A model generated the notes under the pieces. The model was not told where the DNA came from. It saw nothing but the letters and a program-made list of their open reading frames with translations, and did no database searches. From contig NZ_JAFIFQ010000012.1 of the NCBI RefSeq assembly GCF_020831925.1, positions 1 through 64,000 on the forward strand: DNA of 64,000 nt, in the 5' to 3' direction. Each line of letters opens with the position of its first letter. The first letter of the stretch is position 1. Below, one piece after another: positions 37,529 through 46,508 of the stretch. Position numbers and translations under genes: made by a program. The stretch is from Alkalimonas sp. (GTDB lineage Bacteria > Pseudomonadota > Gammaproteobacteria > Enterobacterales > Alteromonadaceae).

Positions 37529-40306
37529 ATGGCTTCACACCCGGATACTCCACTTGTTTTAGTTGATGGTTCATCGTATTTATTTCGCGCCTACCATGCT
37601 CCGCCTCACCTGACTAATTCCAAAGGAGAAGCAACGGGTGCTATTTACGGTGTAGTCAATATGCTTAAAAGCTTGCTCAAGCGCTACCAGCCCGAGCAGA
37701 TGGCAGTTGTGTTTGATGCCAAGGGGCCTACTTTCCGCAATGAGCTCTATGCTGAATACAAAGCCCACCGGCCGCCAATGCCGGATGATTTGCGTAGCCA
37801 GATAGTGCCATTGCATCAAATCATCCGTGCTATGGGCTTGCCGCTGCTGTGCGTGTCTGGCGTGGAAGCGGATGATGTGATTGGCACTTTAGCCCGTGCG
37901 GCCAGCGCGTCCGGGCGGGAAACGGTGATCTCGACGGGCGATAAGGATATGGCACAACTGGTCGATCAGCACGTCACCCTAATCAACACCATGACCGATA
38001 CCGTGCTGGATCCGGCCGGAGTAGAAGCTAAGTTTGGCGTGCCTCCGGAGCTGATTATTGATTATCTGGCCCTGGTTGGTGATAAGTCAGACAATATTCC
38101 TGGTTTGCCTGGTGTCGGTGATAAAACTGCCACTGCTATGTTGCAGGGTATTGGTGGGGTTTCCGCTTTGCTGGCTCAATCGGAGAAGTTGGCTGAACTC
38201 GGTTTCCGTGGTGCCAAAACTATGGCCGAGAAGTTATTAGCGCACCAAGCTCAGGTAGAGTTGTCGTATCAGCTGGCAACCATTAAAACCGATGTCGAAT
38301 TACCCTATCAACTCGCTGATTTAGCCATACAGCCAGTGGATACCACCGCTTTAGCGGAACTGTATAAAGCCTGTGAGTTTAATCGCTGGTTAAAAGAATT
38401 GCTTAGCACAGAGACTGAGTCAGCTGAAACTAGGGTAGATGCCGCTGCATTGGAGCAGGAAGATCAGCAAGGGCAAATCGTGGCAGCAAGCCTGGACCAA
38501 TCGGGCTATCAGACAGTGCTCAGTGAACAAGCCTTTGAGCAGCTCATGAATGAGCTAGATCGCAGTCAGCTGACTGCTTTGGATACCGAAACCACCAGCC
38601 TGGATTATATGGAAGCACAGCTGGTAGGTTTATCTTTTGCAACCGAGCCTGGCAAAGCCTGGTATGTGCCGCTGGCGCACGATTATCTGGACGCGCCTGC
38701 CCAATTGGACAAAACGTGGGTGCTGGCCCGTTTGAAACCGTGGTTGGAAGATGCCAGCAAAGCCAAAGTTGGTCAGAATCTGAAATACGACCAGAGTGTA
38801 CTGGCGCGCTATGACATTGCCTTGCGAGGTATTGCCTTTGATACCATGCTGGAATCCTATGTGCTGAACAGTGTGGGCTCCCGCCACGATATGGACAATC
38901 TGGCGCTGAAGTATCTGGGCCACAATACCATTAGCTTTACCGACATAGCCGGCAAAGGAGTCAAACAACTCACGTTTAATCAGATCGAGCTGGAGCAAGC
39001 CAGCCGTTACGCGGCCGAAGATGCCGATGTAACACTGCGTCTGCACCAGACCTTATGGCCCCAGCTGCAGCAAACCTCAACCCTGGTTAGGGTGTTGCAG
39101 GACATTGAAATGCCGCTGGTTCCAATTTTATCAGCGATGGAACGGCATGGTGTTTTGATCGATGCCAGCTTGCTGAAGCAGCAGAGCCAACAATTGGGTA
39201 GCCGCCTGGCTGAGTTGGAGCAACAGGCGCATCAGCTGGCAGGGCAGGAATTTAACCTGGCTTCACCCAAACAGCTGCAACAGATTTTGTTTGAGCAGCA
39301 GCAGTTGCCGGTATTAAAGAAAACCCCGAAAGGGACACCATCAACCGCCGAAGAAGTGCTGCAGGAGCTTGCGCATGATTACGAGTTGCCGCGCTTGTTG
39401 ATGGAGCACCGCATGCTGAGTAAGCTGAAATCCACGTACACCGATAAGCTGCCAAAGATGATTAAATCTTCGGGACGGGTGCATACGTCTTACCATCAAG
39501 CGGTCGCAGCGACCGGCCGGCTCAGCTCAACTGAGCCAAACTTACAGAATATTCCGATTCGTAGCGAAGAAGGCCGTCGCATCCGTCATGCCTTTATTGC
39601 GCCTAAGGGTAAGAAGATCCTGGCCATCGATTACTCGCAGATTGAACTGCGCATCATGGCACATTTATCCGGTGATAAGGCGCTGCTGGATGCTTTTGCG
39701 GCTGGGCTTGATATCCATAAAGCGACAGCAGCCGAGGTGTTTGCGGTGCCTTTGGCTGAAGTGACATCCGAGCAACGCCGCCGTGCCAAGGCGGTGAACT
39801 TTGGCCTGATTTATGGCATGTCGGCGTTTGGCCTGGCACGCCAATTGGATATCGGACGCCAGGAAGCGCAGCAATACGTCGATCGCTATTTTGAGCGCTT
39901 CCCGGGGGTGTTGGCTTATATGGAACGGACCCGAAAGCAGGCGCATGAGCAGGGGTTTGTTGAAACCATTTTTGGACGTCGGTTGTATCTGCCGGAAATC
40001 AATGCCCGCAATATGGCCCGGAAAAAAGCAGCTGAGCGGGCAGCCATCAATGCGCCGATGCAGGGAACGGCTGCCGATATCATTAAACGGGCGATGATCG
40101 ATGTCGCTAGCTACCTAAAGCAACACTGCGAGTTGCAGGCGGTGATGATTATGCAAGTACACGATGAATTGGTGTTTGAAGTGGCCAACGAGCAAATCGA
40201 AACCGCTGCACGTGAGCTGGCTGCTGTAATGGAGCAAGCCGCTAGTCTGGACGTGCCTTTGTTGGCTGAAGCGGGCTTTGGTGATAACTGGCAGCAAGCG
40301 CACTAA
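37529..40306 (+). CDS. polA: DNA polymerase I
   Basis: The 925 residues (E. coli 928) cover three domains. The 5' nuclease (about 1-290) contains [16 protein letters not shown] and [18 protein letters not shown]. The 3'-5' exonuclease (about 335-515) has its catalytic acids present ([31 protein letters not shown]), so proofreading should be active. The polymerase domain has [39 protein letters not shown] and [11 protein letters not shown]. It acts in Okazaki fragment processing and excision repair. AGGA lies 7 bases before the ATG. Confidence 0.98.
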   Translation: MASHPDTPLVLVDGSSYLFRAYHAPPHLTNSKGEATGAIYGVVNMLKSLLKRYQPEQMAVVFDAKGPTFRNELYAEYKAHRPPMPDDLRSQIVPLHQIIRAMGLPLLCVSGVEADDVIGTLARAASASGRETVISTGDKDMAQLVDQHVTLINTMTDTVLDPAGVEAKFGVPPELIIDYLALVGDKSDNIPGLPGVGDKTATAMLQGIGGVSALLAQSEKLAELGFRGAKTMAEKLLAHQAQVELSYQLATIKTDVELPYQLADLAIQPVDTTALAELYKACEFNRWLKELLSTETESAETRVDAAALEQEDQQGQIVAASLDQSGYQTVLSEQAFEQLMNELDRSQLTALDTETTSLDYMEAQLVGLSFATEPGKAWYVPLAHDYLDAPAQLDKTWVLARLKPWLEDASKAKVGQNLKYDQSVLARYDIALRGIAFDTMLESYVLNSVGSRHDMDNLALKYLGHNTISFTDIAGKGVKQLTFNQIELEQASRYAAEDADVTLRLHQTLWPQLQQTSTLVRVLQDIEMPLVPILSAMERHGVLIDASLLKQQSQQLGSRLAELEQQAHQLAGQEFNLASPKQLQQILFEQQQLPVLKKTPKGTPSTAEEVLQELAHDYELPRLLMEHRMLSKLKSTYTDKLPKMIKSSGRVHTSYHQAVAATGRLSSTEPNLQNIPIRSEEGRRIRHAFIAPKGKKILAIDYSQIELRIMAHLSGDKALLDAFAAGLDIHKATAAEVFAVPLAEVTSEQRRRAKAVNFGLIYGMSAFGLARQLDIGRQEAQQYVDRYFERFPGVLAYMERTRKQAHEQGFVETIFGRRLYLPEINARNMARKKAAERAAINAPMQGTAADIIKRAMIDVASYLKQHCELQAVMIMQVHDELVFEVANEQIETAARELAAVMEQAASLDVPLLAEAGFGDNWQQAH

Positions 40307-40325
40307 CTTGCGCCTACTTCAACTT

Positions 40326-40360
40326 GCCACCAACTGGTAATTTTATTACCAATTGGTGGC
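40326..40360 (+). terminator. Long stem-loop after polA
   Basis: A 16-base left arm (GCCACCAACTGGTAAT) pairs with ATTACCAATTGGTGGC with one mismatch around TTT, 19 bases after the polA stop. T-runs follow only after about 20 bases, so termination efficiency is uncertain. Confidence 0.5.
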
Positions 40361-40407
40361 TGTAAATCACTAAACAAGATTTTTTGTAGTTTTTTTACCA
40401 AATTCGC

Positions 40408-40435
40408 TTGATTTTTTAGCAGTGCACGCTAGTAT
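40408..40435 (+). promoter_or_regulatory. Promoter of spf (Spot 42)
   Basis: A -35 like TTGATT (40408-40413) and a -10 TAGTAT (40430-40435) are 16 bases apart and put the start at about 40443, exactly where the conserved Spot 42 sequence begins. No convincing CRP site was found by eye, although cAMP-CRP represses spf in E. coli. Confidence 0.65.
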
Positions 40436-40442
40436 AGAAAAT

Positions 40443-40551
40443 GTAGGGTACAGAGGTAAGATGTTCTATCTTTCAGTGTCAGAACTTCGTTCTAACCGGA
40501 AAGTAGGCTTACTATTAGCCGCCCCACTGCTTGCAGTGGGGCGTTTTTTTT
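40443..40551 (+). ncRNA. spf: Spot 42 small RNA
   Basis: The first 33 bases (from GTAGGGTACAGAGGTAAGAT to the end of TCTATCTTTCAG) are the nearly invariant 5' region of Spot 42, which pairs with target mRNAs in catabolite repression together with Hfq. The middle differs from E. coli. TTAGCCGCCCC and the terminator GCCCCACTG-CTTG-CAGTGGGGC followed by eight T again match. The position just after polA and before convergent engB is the same as in E. coli. Confidence 0.95.
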
Positions 40552-40638
40552 GTTTTTGGCGGTATTTGATCACGGCAAATTTTTTGGTGATTTTTAGAGT
40601 AAATACTTCAAACCTGTATTTTTTTGTAGTATCATTAC

Positions 40639-40728
40639 ACAGTCTCAAAGATTGAGACACCCTGTTGATTTGAACTAATAGCTTCTCCCCGTTTGCTATA
40701 CCGGCCTCCACTGTGAGGCCGTTTTTTT
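40639..40728 (+). ncRNA. Candidate small RNA directly downstream of spf
   Basis: A -10 like TAGTAT (40627-40632, the same hexamer as spf) predicts a start near 40639; the -35 is weak. The roughly 90-base RNA would have a 5' hairpin (GTCTCAA-AGA-TTGAGAC, 40642-40658) and a single-stranded pyrimidine stretch, CTTCTCCCCG (40682-40691), able to pair with Shine-Dalgarno sequences. It ends in a strong terminator, CGGCCTC-CACTGT-GAGGCCG plus seven T (40702-40728). The T-run is on the plus strand only, so this is not the engB terminator, and the spf transcript already ends at 40551. No open reading frame fits. Confidence 0.55.
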
Positions 40729-40732
40729 AGGC

Positions 40733-41353
40733 TCAGTCCTGAGCTTGATCCGGACAAAACCATTGGGTCAGCGCTTGTTCCAGTTCGGGTAAGCCCTGCT
40801 TGCTTAATGAACTAAAAACCTGTACCTGCACATCACCCATAAAAGCCAGCGCGGCTTCCGTGACTTCCAATAAGGCTTTTTTACGTGGCCCGGGGTTTAA
40901 TTTGTCGGCTTTGGTCAGCAATAAACGCACCGGCAGTTCGCTGGCCACAGCCCAGTGAATCAAATCCTGATCCAAATCTTTTAGTGGGTGGCGAATATCC
41001 ATCAGTACAATCAGACCTTTCAGGCTATTGCGTTTTTGCAGATATTCACTGAGTGAGCGCTGCCATTTCTCTTTTACTGCCAGCGGCACTTTGGCAAAAC
41101 CATAACCGGGCAAGTCAATCAGCCGTTGCTGCTCATTCAGTTGAAATACATTGATCAGCTGAGTGCGGCCAGGTGTCTTACTGGTGCGGGCAAGGCTTTT
41201 TTGGCGTGTCAGGGCATTAAGGGCGCTGGACTTACCGGCATTGGAGCGGCCTGCAAAGGCGACTTCAATGCCCTCATCCGATGGCAACGCCCGAATATCC
41301 GGCGCGCTGGTCAGGAAGGTGGCTTGTTGATAATTGATGGTCGGGGTGCTCAC
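40733..41353 (-). CDS. engB: Ribosome biogenesis GTP-binding protein EngB/YihA/YsxC
   Basis: The 206-residue essential GTPase has G1 [15 protein letters not shown]2 [15 protein letters not shown]3 [11 protein letters not shown]4 TKADKL and G5 VFSSLSK. It acts in late 50S subunit assembly. Its position next to polA-spf, on the opposite strand, is conserved with E. coli yihA. Confidence 0.96.
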   Translation of the reverse strand: MSTPTINYQQATFLTSAPDIRALPSDEGIEVAFAGRSNAGKSSALNALTRQKSLARTSKTPGRTQLINVFQLNEQQRLIDLPGYGFAKVPLAVKEKWQRSLSEYLQKRNSLKGLIVLMDIRHPLKDLDQDLIHWAVASELPVRLLLTKADKLNPGPRKKALLEVTEAALAFMGDVQVQVFSSLSKQGLPELEQALTQWFCPDQAQD

Positions 41354-41613
41354 AGCAAACTCCAGTCAGTTTAAATCAAGCCTGAGCAAAGGTTTTCACC
41401 ACAGATTAGAGTGGGCTAGACAAATCGTGCTCAGGCTGTTTTTTGGGTTCCAATGCCTCATTGTAACGGATCGGATGGATCGGAAGAAGCAAATGCTGTA
41501 TAGATGGGATTTTATATTAGACAGAATCGTGTAAAATAAGCAGCTGAAACAACTTAGCAATAACTATGGTGCCACCCAGCTGGCGACTAAATGCGGACAG
41601 AGACGGAAACAAC

Positions 41614-42240
41614 ATGAAAAGACTTGTACTGCCACTTACGCTGTTATTCAGCATGATAGGGGCGGCCCATGCATTTGATGGCGATGCGGCGGCCGGTAAG
41701 GAAAAAGCAACCACTTGTGTTGCCTGTCATGGCACCGATGGCAACAGCCCTATGGATATCTATCCGAAAATTGCCGGTCAGCATGCCGAGTATTTATACA
41801 AGCAGTTGCAGGATTACAAGCTGGCCATGCAAACTGGTGGTGAACGGGGCCGCAGCAATGCGATCATGTTCGGTATGGTAGCAGGTCTGTCTGATCAGGA
41901 TATGCGTGACCTGTCCGCTTACTTTGCCTCGCAAAGCATGTCGGCCGGTACGACCCCGGAACATGCGTTGGAGCGTGGTCAGCAACTTTACCGAGGTGGC
42001 GATGCTGAACGTGGTATTCCAGCCTGTATTGCTTGCCATGGTCCGCGAGGCGCCGGTACCAGTTTGTCAGGCTTTCCGCGCATCTCTTTCCAGCATGCGC
42101 CTTACCTGATCGAAACCTTAAAAGAGTTTCGTAGCGGTGCCCGTGCCAATGATATGAATGGTATGATGCGGGATATCGCCCGTAAAATGACAGATGAAGA
42201 TATTGAAATGGTGTCCTTGTATCTTGGTGGTTTGCACTAA
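41614..42240 (+). CDS. Cytochrome c4-type diheme protein
   Basis: The 208-residue periplasmic protein has a signal peptide (MKRLVLPLTLLFSMIGAAHA) and two heme sites, CVACHGTDGNSPMDIYPKIAGQ and CIACHGPRGAGTSLSGFPRI. Each half has a late methionine ligand (GMVAGLSDQDM, MNGMMRDIARKMTDEDI). The duplicated class-I fold is typical of c4, an electron donor to cbb3-type or other oxidases. The ATG at 41614 follows ACGGAAAC. It sits between engB and the Csr-type RNA, where E. coli has no gene. Confidence 0.92.
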   Translation: MKRLVLPLTLLFSMIGAAHAFDGDAAAGKEKATTCVACHGTDGNSPMDIYPKIAGQHAEYLYKQLQDYKLAMQTGGERGRSNAIMFGMVAGLSDQDMRDLSAYFASQSMSAGTTPEHALERGQQLYRGGDAERGIPACIACHGPRGAGTSLSGFPRISFQHAPYLIETLKEFRSGARANDMNGMMRDIARKMTDEDIEMVSLYLGGLH

Positions 42241-42261
42241 GCCTGGTATCTGTTTGCTACT

Positions 42262-42289
42262 AAAAACCAGCCAACCGGCTGGTTTTTTT
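42262..42289 (+). terminator. Terminator after cytochrome c4
   Basis: AAAACCAGCC-AACC-GGCTGGTTTTTTT is a 10-bp stem ending in seven T, 21 bases after the stop codon. Confidence 0.9.
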
Positions 42290-42305
42290 GTCTTTCTAGC
42301 GCAAT

Positions 42306-42329
42306 GATTGTGAGATATATCTCACAATC
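42306..42329. promoter_or_regulatory. Perfect 24-bp palindrome, UvrY/GacA-like box
   Basis: The core TGTGAG-ATATAT-CTCACA (42309-42326) has the half-sites and 6-base spacing of the GacA/UvrY box (consensus close to TGTAAG-N6-CTTACA, with TGTGAG variants in enterobacteria). It extends to GATT/AATC on each side. It lies after the cytochrome terminator and about 190 bases before the predicted start of the Csr-type RNA, as such boxes do upstream of csrB and csrC. A CRP site is less likely because the TGTGA/TCACA spacing is 8, not 6. Confidence 0.6.
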
Positions 42330-42511
42330 GCCGTAAGAGATTTGCCATTGGCCTGCAAGGCGCTAGATGGGTTGGTTGCATGGTTATGCAGCTAATAGCC
42401 TGATTTAATAGCGGTTAATGAATGGCCTTCCAAATACAGTGGATTTTTTTCCAACAAGGGGTTGTTATCTGCTGAAATTGGCGTACATTAACACTTCGTT
42501 ACATTAAGTAA

Positions 42512-42783
42512 CGCGTCGAAAAAATGGAACTGATGGCACGGAAAGCTCAGTAAGTGCGACGACGAATACAACATCGCTGCGATGTTCGTGCGCTATCCAT
42601 GGATGACACAGAAAGTATCAGGATGATCACTAACAAAAAAAGCTGCATAGGGATATTACATAACAATACCAGGGACCATTCGGACGCGCTGTCCAATTAG
42701 GTCATTATGACTGCAGCAGATGAAAGAAGTGTCCACTTTAGACACCTGGCAGAGGCGATAAGGCAACTTATCGCCTTTTCTTT
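42512..42783 (+). ncRNA. CsrB/CsrC-type CsrA-sequestering RNA
   Basis: The roughly 270-base RNA contains seven GGA triplets within 160 bases (42526, 42540, 42601, 42621, 42651, 42673, 42682), including CAGGATG (42620-42626), the CsrB repeat consensus, and CAGGGAC. It ends at a terminator, GGCGATAAG-GCAA-CTTATCGCC-TTTTCTTT (42754-42783). Two -10 candidates, both TACATT (42484 and 42500), give starts near 42496 or 42512. The position immediately before yihI and near engB is that of E. coli csrC. No protein frame is plausible. Confidence 0.75.
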
Positions 42784-42898
42784 ATTCATAATTCTTCGCA
42801 CCACTATCCTTGCATCCCCTGAGGATGTGTTAAAATAAAGCCCATCAATCAGCGGCTTTAGCAGCGTTCTGCCAAAAGCGCTTACCAGGTAGCAAAAC

Positions 42899-43465
42899 AT
42901 GACACGTCAAAAGAAGACTCGCAATAGTGGCGATAATGGCCCACGCTTTTTACCTGCTGCAGAAGTTCGTAAGCAGCGCGAGCGTAAAGAAGAAAGCAAA
43001 AAGTCTGGTGCTGGCGGCAAGCCGGGCCAACGCAATTCACAGTTACTGCGTAAAGCAGCAGAGCCTTCAGGCAACAGTGGTAACAAGGACCCTCGCCTGG
43101 GCAGTAAAAAGCCAGTGCCGCTATTGCCAGAGGATGTTGCAGATGCACAACCGCTGTTAAAGCCGATCCAACCGAAAGCGTCGGTTGCTAAGGTAGTTAC
43201 GGCTGCGACCTTAACACCAGAGCAAGAGCTGGCAAAACTGGAGCAAGACTCGTATTTGCAACAGCTGCTAGAGCGGGTAGAGCGCGAAGAGGTACTCACA
43301 GGCAAAGATGCCAAGTACTTTAACCGAATGACCGAGCGCTACGAACAACTATTGCAGCAACTGGGACTGGCCGAGGATGAGGAGCCGCTTGATCCCTTGG
43401 CTGAGTTTGAACGTACCGACTGGCGTGCCCAGTTGTTATCCGATGATGATGAGGAAAATGGATGA
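42899..43465 (+). CDS. yihI: Der GTPase-activating protein YihI
   Basis: The 188-residue protein has a highly basic, low-complexity N-terminal half (MTRQKKTRNSGDNGPRFLPA, RKQRERKEESKKSGAGGKPG) and an acidic C-terminal half (LGLAEDEEPLDPLAEFERTD), the pattern of YihI, which stimulates the GTPase Der and modulates ribosome assembly. It overlaps the DUF2489 gene by four bases (ATGA). Confidence 0.9.
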   Translation: MTRQKKTRNSGDNGPRFLPAAEVRKQRERKEESKKSGAGGKPGQRNSQLLRKAAEPSGNSGNKDPRLGSKKPVPLLPEDVADAQPLLKPIQPKASVAKVVTAATLTPEQELAKLEQDSYLQQLLERVEREEVLTGKDAKYFNRMTERYEQLLQQLGLAEDEEPLDPLAEFERTDWRAQLLSDDDEENG

Positions 43466-43926
43466 GTTGGTTGTGGTGGAGTCTGTTGTTGGCTGGAGCA
43501 GCCATTATTGCCGGTTTGGCGTTTTATGCCGGACGCTTGTTGTTGCTGGTCAAGGTGCAAAACCAACAGCAAGCACAGGCCAAGCATAAGAAAAACCAAT
43601 ATCTGATTGATAGCATTGTGTTGATTAGTCGGGCCATGCAATCCGAGCAATGCGAATTATCAGAAGGCGCTTTGCGGGTTTGGGTTCTGCTGGATCACCT
43701 GGAACTTGCTGACAAAGCCGATCCGGTGACTGAGTATCCTGGGATCTGCCAGATGTATGAAGTAGTCAAGGATATGCCAACCCATAAAGCCCGTAAGCAA
43801 CACGAAAAAGCGCATATTCGTCAGTTGGATAAGATCCGTGAAAAAGCCGAAGTGGACTTAAAGGATTTCATTCTGGCTGATGTCGAGAAACTGCTGGCGC
43901 AGTATCGGGCTCTTGCGTCTAACTAA
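43462..43926 (+). CDS. DUF2489 membrane-anchored protein
   Basis: The 154-residue protein has an N-terminal transmembrane segment (WLWWSLLLAGAAIIAGLAFYAGRLLLL, residues 3-29) and a cytoplasmic helical domain with RVWVLLDHLELADKADP and MPTHKARKQHEKAHIRQLDKIR, which fits the DUF2489 family found next to yihI in Shewanella and Vibrio relatives. It is translationally coupled to yihI. The function is unknown. hemN, often next in related genomes, does not follow here. Confidence 0.8.
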   Translation: MSWLWWSLLLAGAAIIAGLAFYAGRLLLLVKVQNQQQAQAKHKKNQYLIDSIVLISRAMQSEQCELSEGALRVWVLLDHLELADKADPVTEYPGICQMYEVVKDMPTHKARKQHEKAHIRQLDKIREKAEVDLKDFILADVEKLLAQYRALASN

Positions 43927-43927
43927 A

Positions 43928-43959
43928 CAAGGCTTTACCAACAGAGTAGTAAAGCCTTG
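43928..43959. terminator. Bidirectional hairpin between DUF2489 and PEP-CTERM-like gene 2
   Basis: CAAGGCTTTAC and GTAAAGCCTTG form an 11-bp stem with a 10-base loop, placed between two convergent genes. Only short T tracts flank it. Confidence 0.65.
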
Positions 43960-43970
43960 ATTTAATGTGT

Positions 43971-44879
43971 TTACTGGCGACGGCGACGCAGTCGGGTTAA
44001 TGCCAATAGACCCAGTACCATCGAGCCAAAAGTTGCCGGTGCAGTCACCGGAGTAGGTTCCTGATTGGCGGTGCGGAAATTGCTTTCATTTAACATGGCA
44101 CCAGCAAAGGTAAAAGGATCGCCAAAATAGTAATAGCCACCGCATTGCCAATCCTGGCAGCTGGCAGATGCCGGACGCCCGCCTACATAGGCACTTACCT
44201 GATAACTCAGCTCGAAACTTTCACCTGCCGCCAACTGGCCGAGGTTAAGCTGAAAGCTTTGTGCATCCCAGCGATATGCTTGTGCCAGCCAGCTATCATC
44301 CAGCAGTGTTTGCTCCAAAGTTGCAGCAAGAACGGTCCCTTCAGTGGTGAGAGATAAGCCGTCTGCAGTGCTATGAAGCCATGCCTGGCTAGTCCAGATG
44401 CTTTGACCGTTTACTAGGATAGTGGCTTGATAGGATGCTTCCACAGAGTGACTGGGATGGGGGTTATCCTCTGGCAGCAAGGCGCCAAAAAGTGCCAGCA
44501 TACCTTGCTCAATGGTAAAGTTGAAATGATAGGACTGATCCATGCCTGTCTGATTCTGAAATATCAGGTTTTGCACTAGACTGCTCTCTACTCCAAACCA
44601 CGCACCATTATGCAGGGCATCCCCTTGCAGGAAGAATTTTCCGGTGTCATTGCCCTCTGAACGTGCCGTAGCTGAAGTGGGGGTTTCATACAGATTCATG
44701 ATTTCGGCTATCGCTTGACTATCAGTGGTGCCGCTGTTTGAATCCCAATCAGCAATTTCACCATGAAAATGCACAGATGCATCGGTAGAAATATCAAAGT
44801 TGATAATATTTGCGATGGCTGGGGTACTACCGACGGCGGTAAGAATGGTCATTGATAAGATGTATTTGTTAAATTTCAT
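43971..44879 (-). CDS. PEP-CTERM-like exported protein 2
   Basis: The 302-residue protein has a signal peptide (MKFNKYILSMTILTAVGSTPAIA), a long beta-rich body (LAAGESFELSYQVSAYVGG) with a late cysteine pair in SASCQDWQCGGYYYFGD, and a C-terminal sorting tail PTPVTAPATFGSMVLGLLAL then TRLRRRRQ. Again the Glu of PEP is missing (TAPAT). It is preceded by its own sigma-54-like promoter. The function is unknown, likely surface or extracellular. Confidence 0.75.
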   Translation of the reverse strand: MKFNKYILSMTILTAVGSTPAIANIINFDISTDASVHFHGEIADWDSNSGTTDSQAIAEIMNLYETPTSATARSEGNDTGKFFLQGDALHNGAWFGVESSLVQNLIFQNQTGMDQSYHFNFTIEQGMLALFGALLPEDNPHPSHSVEASYQATILVNGQSIWTSQAWLHSTADGLSLTTEGTVLAATLEQTLLDDSWLAQAYRWDAQSFQLNLGQLAAGESFELSYQVSAYVGGRPASASCQDWQCGGYYYFGDPFTFAGAMLNESNFRTANQEPTPVTAPATFGSMVLGLLALTRLRRRRQ

Positions 44880-44908
44880 GCGCTACTCCCTTTAAAGTCC
44901 GCGGGATT

Positions 44909-44925
44909 ATGCAACATGTATGCCG
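44909..44925 (-). promoter_or_regulatory. Sigma-54 (-24/-12) promoter of PEP-CTERM-like gene 2
   Basis: The minus strand reads CGGCATACATGTTGCAT, with GG and GC separated by 10 bases. CGGCA-N6-TTGCAT is shared with the promoter at 29263-29279. The GC element is 32 bases before the ATG, giving a leader of about 20 bases. Confidence 0.7.
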
Positions 44926-45038
44926 CATTAATATCTTTTTAAAATCATATTTTTACAGTTGCGCGTCCTCTGATGTGTAATATATGTTGACGGTAGTTTG
45001 CTTGTTTTGTGAGCATATGCTTCAAGGGTGGCCTTTCA

Positions 45039-45065
45039 CCCCACCAGCACGCTATGCTGGTGGGG
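45039..45065 (-). terminator. Strong hairpin after the second amidohydrolase
   Basis: CCCCACCAGCA and TGCTGGTGGGG form an 11-bp GC-rich stem with loop CGCTA, 8 bases after the stop on the minus strand. No T-run follows, so it may stabilise the transcript end instead. Confidence 0.5.
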
Positions 45066-45072
45066 CTGTAAG

Positions 45073-46353
45073 CTATTGCTTGTAAATAACACCATCCTTC
45101 ATCACAAAGCTGACTTGCCCCATCAGCTCGATATTTTCAAGTGGATTTCCAGGTACTGCCACCAAGTCGGCTTTTTTACCTGCAGTAACGGTACCCAGTT
45201 CATCGCTCAGGCCAAGTAACTGGGCGCCGTGGTAAGTGGCGGAGCGAATGGCTTCAATGGCCGGCATGCCTGCTTCCGTCATGTAAACAAATTCTTTCCA
45301 GTTGTCGCCGTGTGGGCCAACCCCGGCATCGGTACCAAAGGCAATTTTAACGCCGGCTTGCCATGCCCTGGCAAAGGTATCCTGGATTAAGGGACCAATC
45401 TCTAGCGCTTTGGGGCGCACCAGCTCAGGGAAGAAACCCGGCATTACCGCCATATCAGCGACAAACTTACCGGCACTGATGGTTGGTACATAGTATGTAC
45501 CGTGTTGTTTCATCAAAGCCATGGTGGCATCGTCCATGTAAGTACCATGCTCAATCGAGTCCACACCGGCTCGTATGGCTCGCTCCATGCCTTCTTTACC
45601 ATGCGCATGCGCCGCCACCTTAAAGCCGTAATCACGTGCTGTTGCGACCACGGCCTTAATTTCTTCTTCAGTAAATTGAGCATTCATACCACTGGCCGCC
45701 ACACTTAGGACGCCACCTGTGGCAGTAATTTTGATTAAGTCAGAGCCTTCTTTGTAGCGTTGACGCACAGCTTTACGTGCTTCTTCGGGGCTATTTATCA
45801 CGCCTTCGACTGGCCCGGGATCGCCCATGCGACGAAAGGAAATGCCATTGGTTGGATCGGCATGACCACCGGTGGTGGCAAGCGACTTACCTGCAGCGAA
45901 GATACGGGGCCCTTGCACATAACCATTGGCGATGGCGTTTTTTAATGCCACGCTTACATGATGACTGTCACCAAGCTCTCGTACTGTGGTAAAGCCGGAT
46001 AACAGCGTTTTATTGGCAAATGTGGCTCCGCGCAAGGCGTAATCAGCTTCATTCATCCGAAAACCTTCGGCATAGGAGGTGGCGCTGATCTGAGTTGAGA
46101 AGTGCGTATGCATGTCCATCAAGCCGGGCATCACCGTATGCTGGCGCAAATCTATCAGGGTATCAGTCGCAGCTGGCGACAGAAATCCTGCTTCAACGCG
46201 CTGAATGATGCCATTTTCAATAACAATGGTCTGGTTATTCAGGATCCGGTTATCTTCCGCAGTGATAAGCTTACCGGCATGAATGAAGGTTGCTGCCTGG
46301 ACTGAGTTACAGGCAAGTAACACACCAGCCGCTAGTAGAGTTGGACGTAACAT
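45073..46353 (-). CDS. Exported metal-dependent amidohydrolase, paralogue
   Basis: The 426-residue protein has a signal peptide ([21 protein letters not shown]). Motifs: [10 protein letters not shown] (HxH), [52 protein letters not shown] and [13 protein letters not shown]. Order and spacing equal those of the enzyme at 30040-31326, so the two are paralogues within the imidazolonepropionase-like/Xaa-Pro or Xaa-Arg dipeptidase group. The ATG at 46353 has GGAG 8 bases upstream. Acting in the periplasm, it probably helps peptide use. Confidence 0.85.
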   Translation of the reverse strand: MLRPTLLAAGVLLACNSVQAATFIHAGKLITAEDNRILNNQTIVIENGIIQRVEAGFLSPAATDTLIDLRQHTVMPGLMDMHTHFSTQISATSYAEGFRMNEADYALRGATFANKTLLSGFTTVRELGDSHHVSVALKNAIANGYVQGPRIFAAGKSLATTGGHADPTNGISFRRMGDPGPVEGVINSPEEARKAVRQRYKEGSDLIKITATGGVLSVAASGMNAQFTEEEIKAVVATARDYGFKVAAHAHGKEGMERAIRAGVDSIEHGTYMDDATMALMKQHGTYYVPTISAGKFVADMAVMPGFFPELVRPKALEIGPLIQDTFARAWQAGVKIAFGTDAGVGPHGDNWKEFVYMTEAGMPAIEAIRSATYHGAQLLGLSDELGTVTAGKKADLVAVPGNPLENIELMGQVSFVMKDGVIYKQ

Positions 46354-46508
46354 GGTGACTCCAGAATGACTTATAAGGACAACTCTTAATCTGGCAGTAT
46401 TTTTACTCACAGCAAGATGAATGCGACAAATAGCGGCATTTGACTGTTTAAGTCGGTGTTTTTGTTACAGTATCACTTATGTTGGCAGGGTTCAGCTTTT
46501 AAAATGAC

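Noticed and set aside
37374-37562. Small open frame upstream of and overlapping the start of polA
   Set aside because: It overlaps polA, has no ribosome site, and the region is better explained as promoter DNA with DnaA boxes.
40702-40728. Hairpin as the engB terminator
   Set aside because: The T-run is on the plus strand. Read in the engB direction the hairpin is followed by GTATAGC, not T.
42306-42329. Palindrome as a CRP site
   Set aside because: TGTGA and TCACA are 8 bases apart instead of 6. The TGTGAG-N6-CTCACA layout fits the UvrY/GacA box better.
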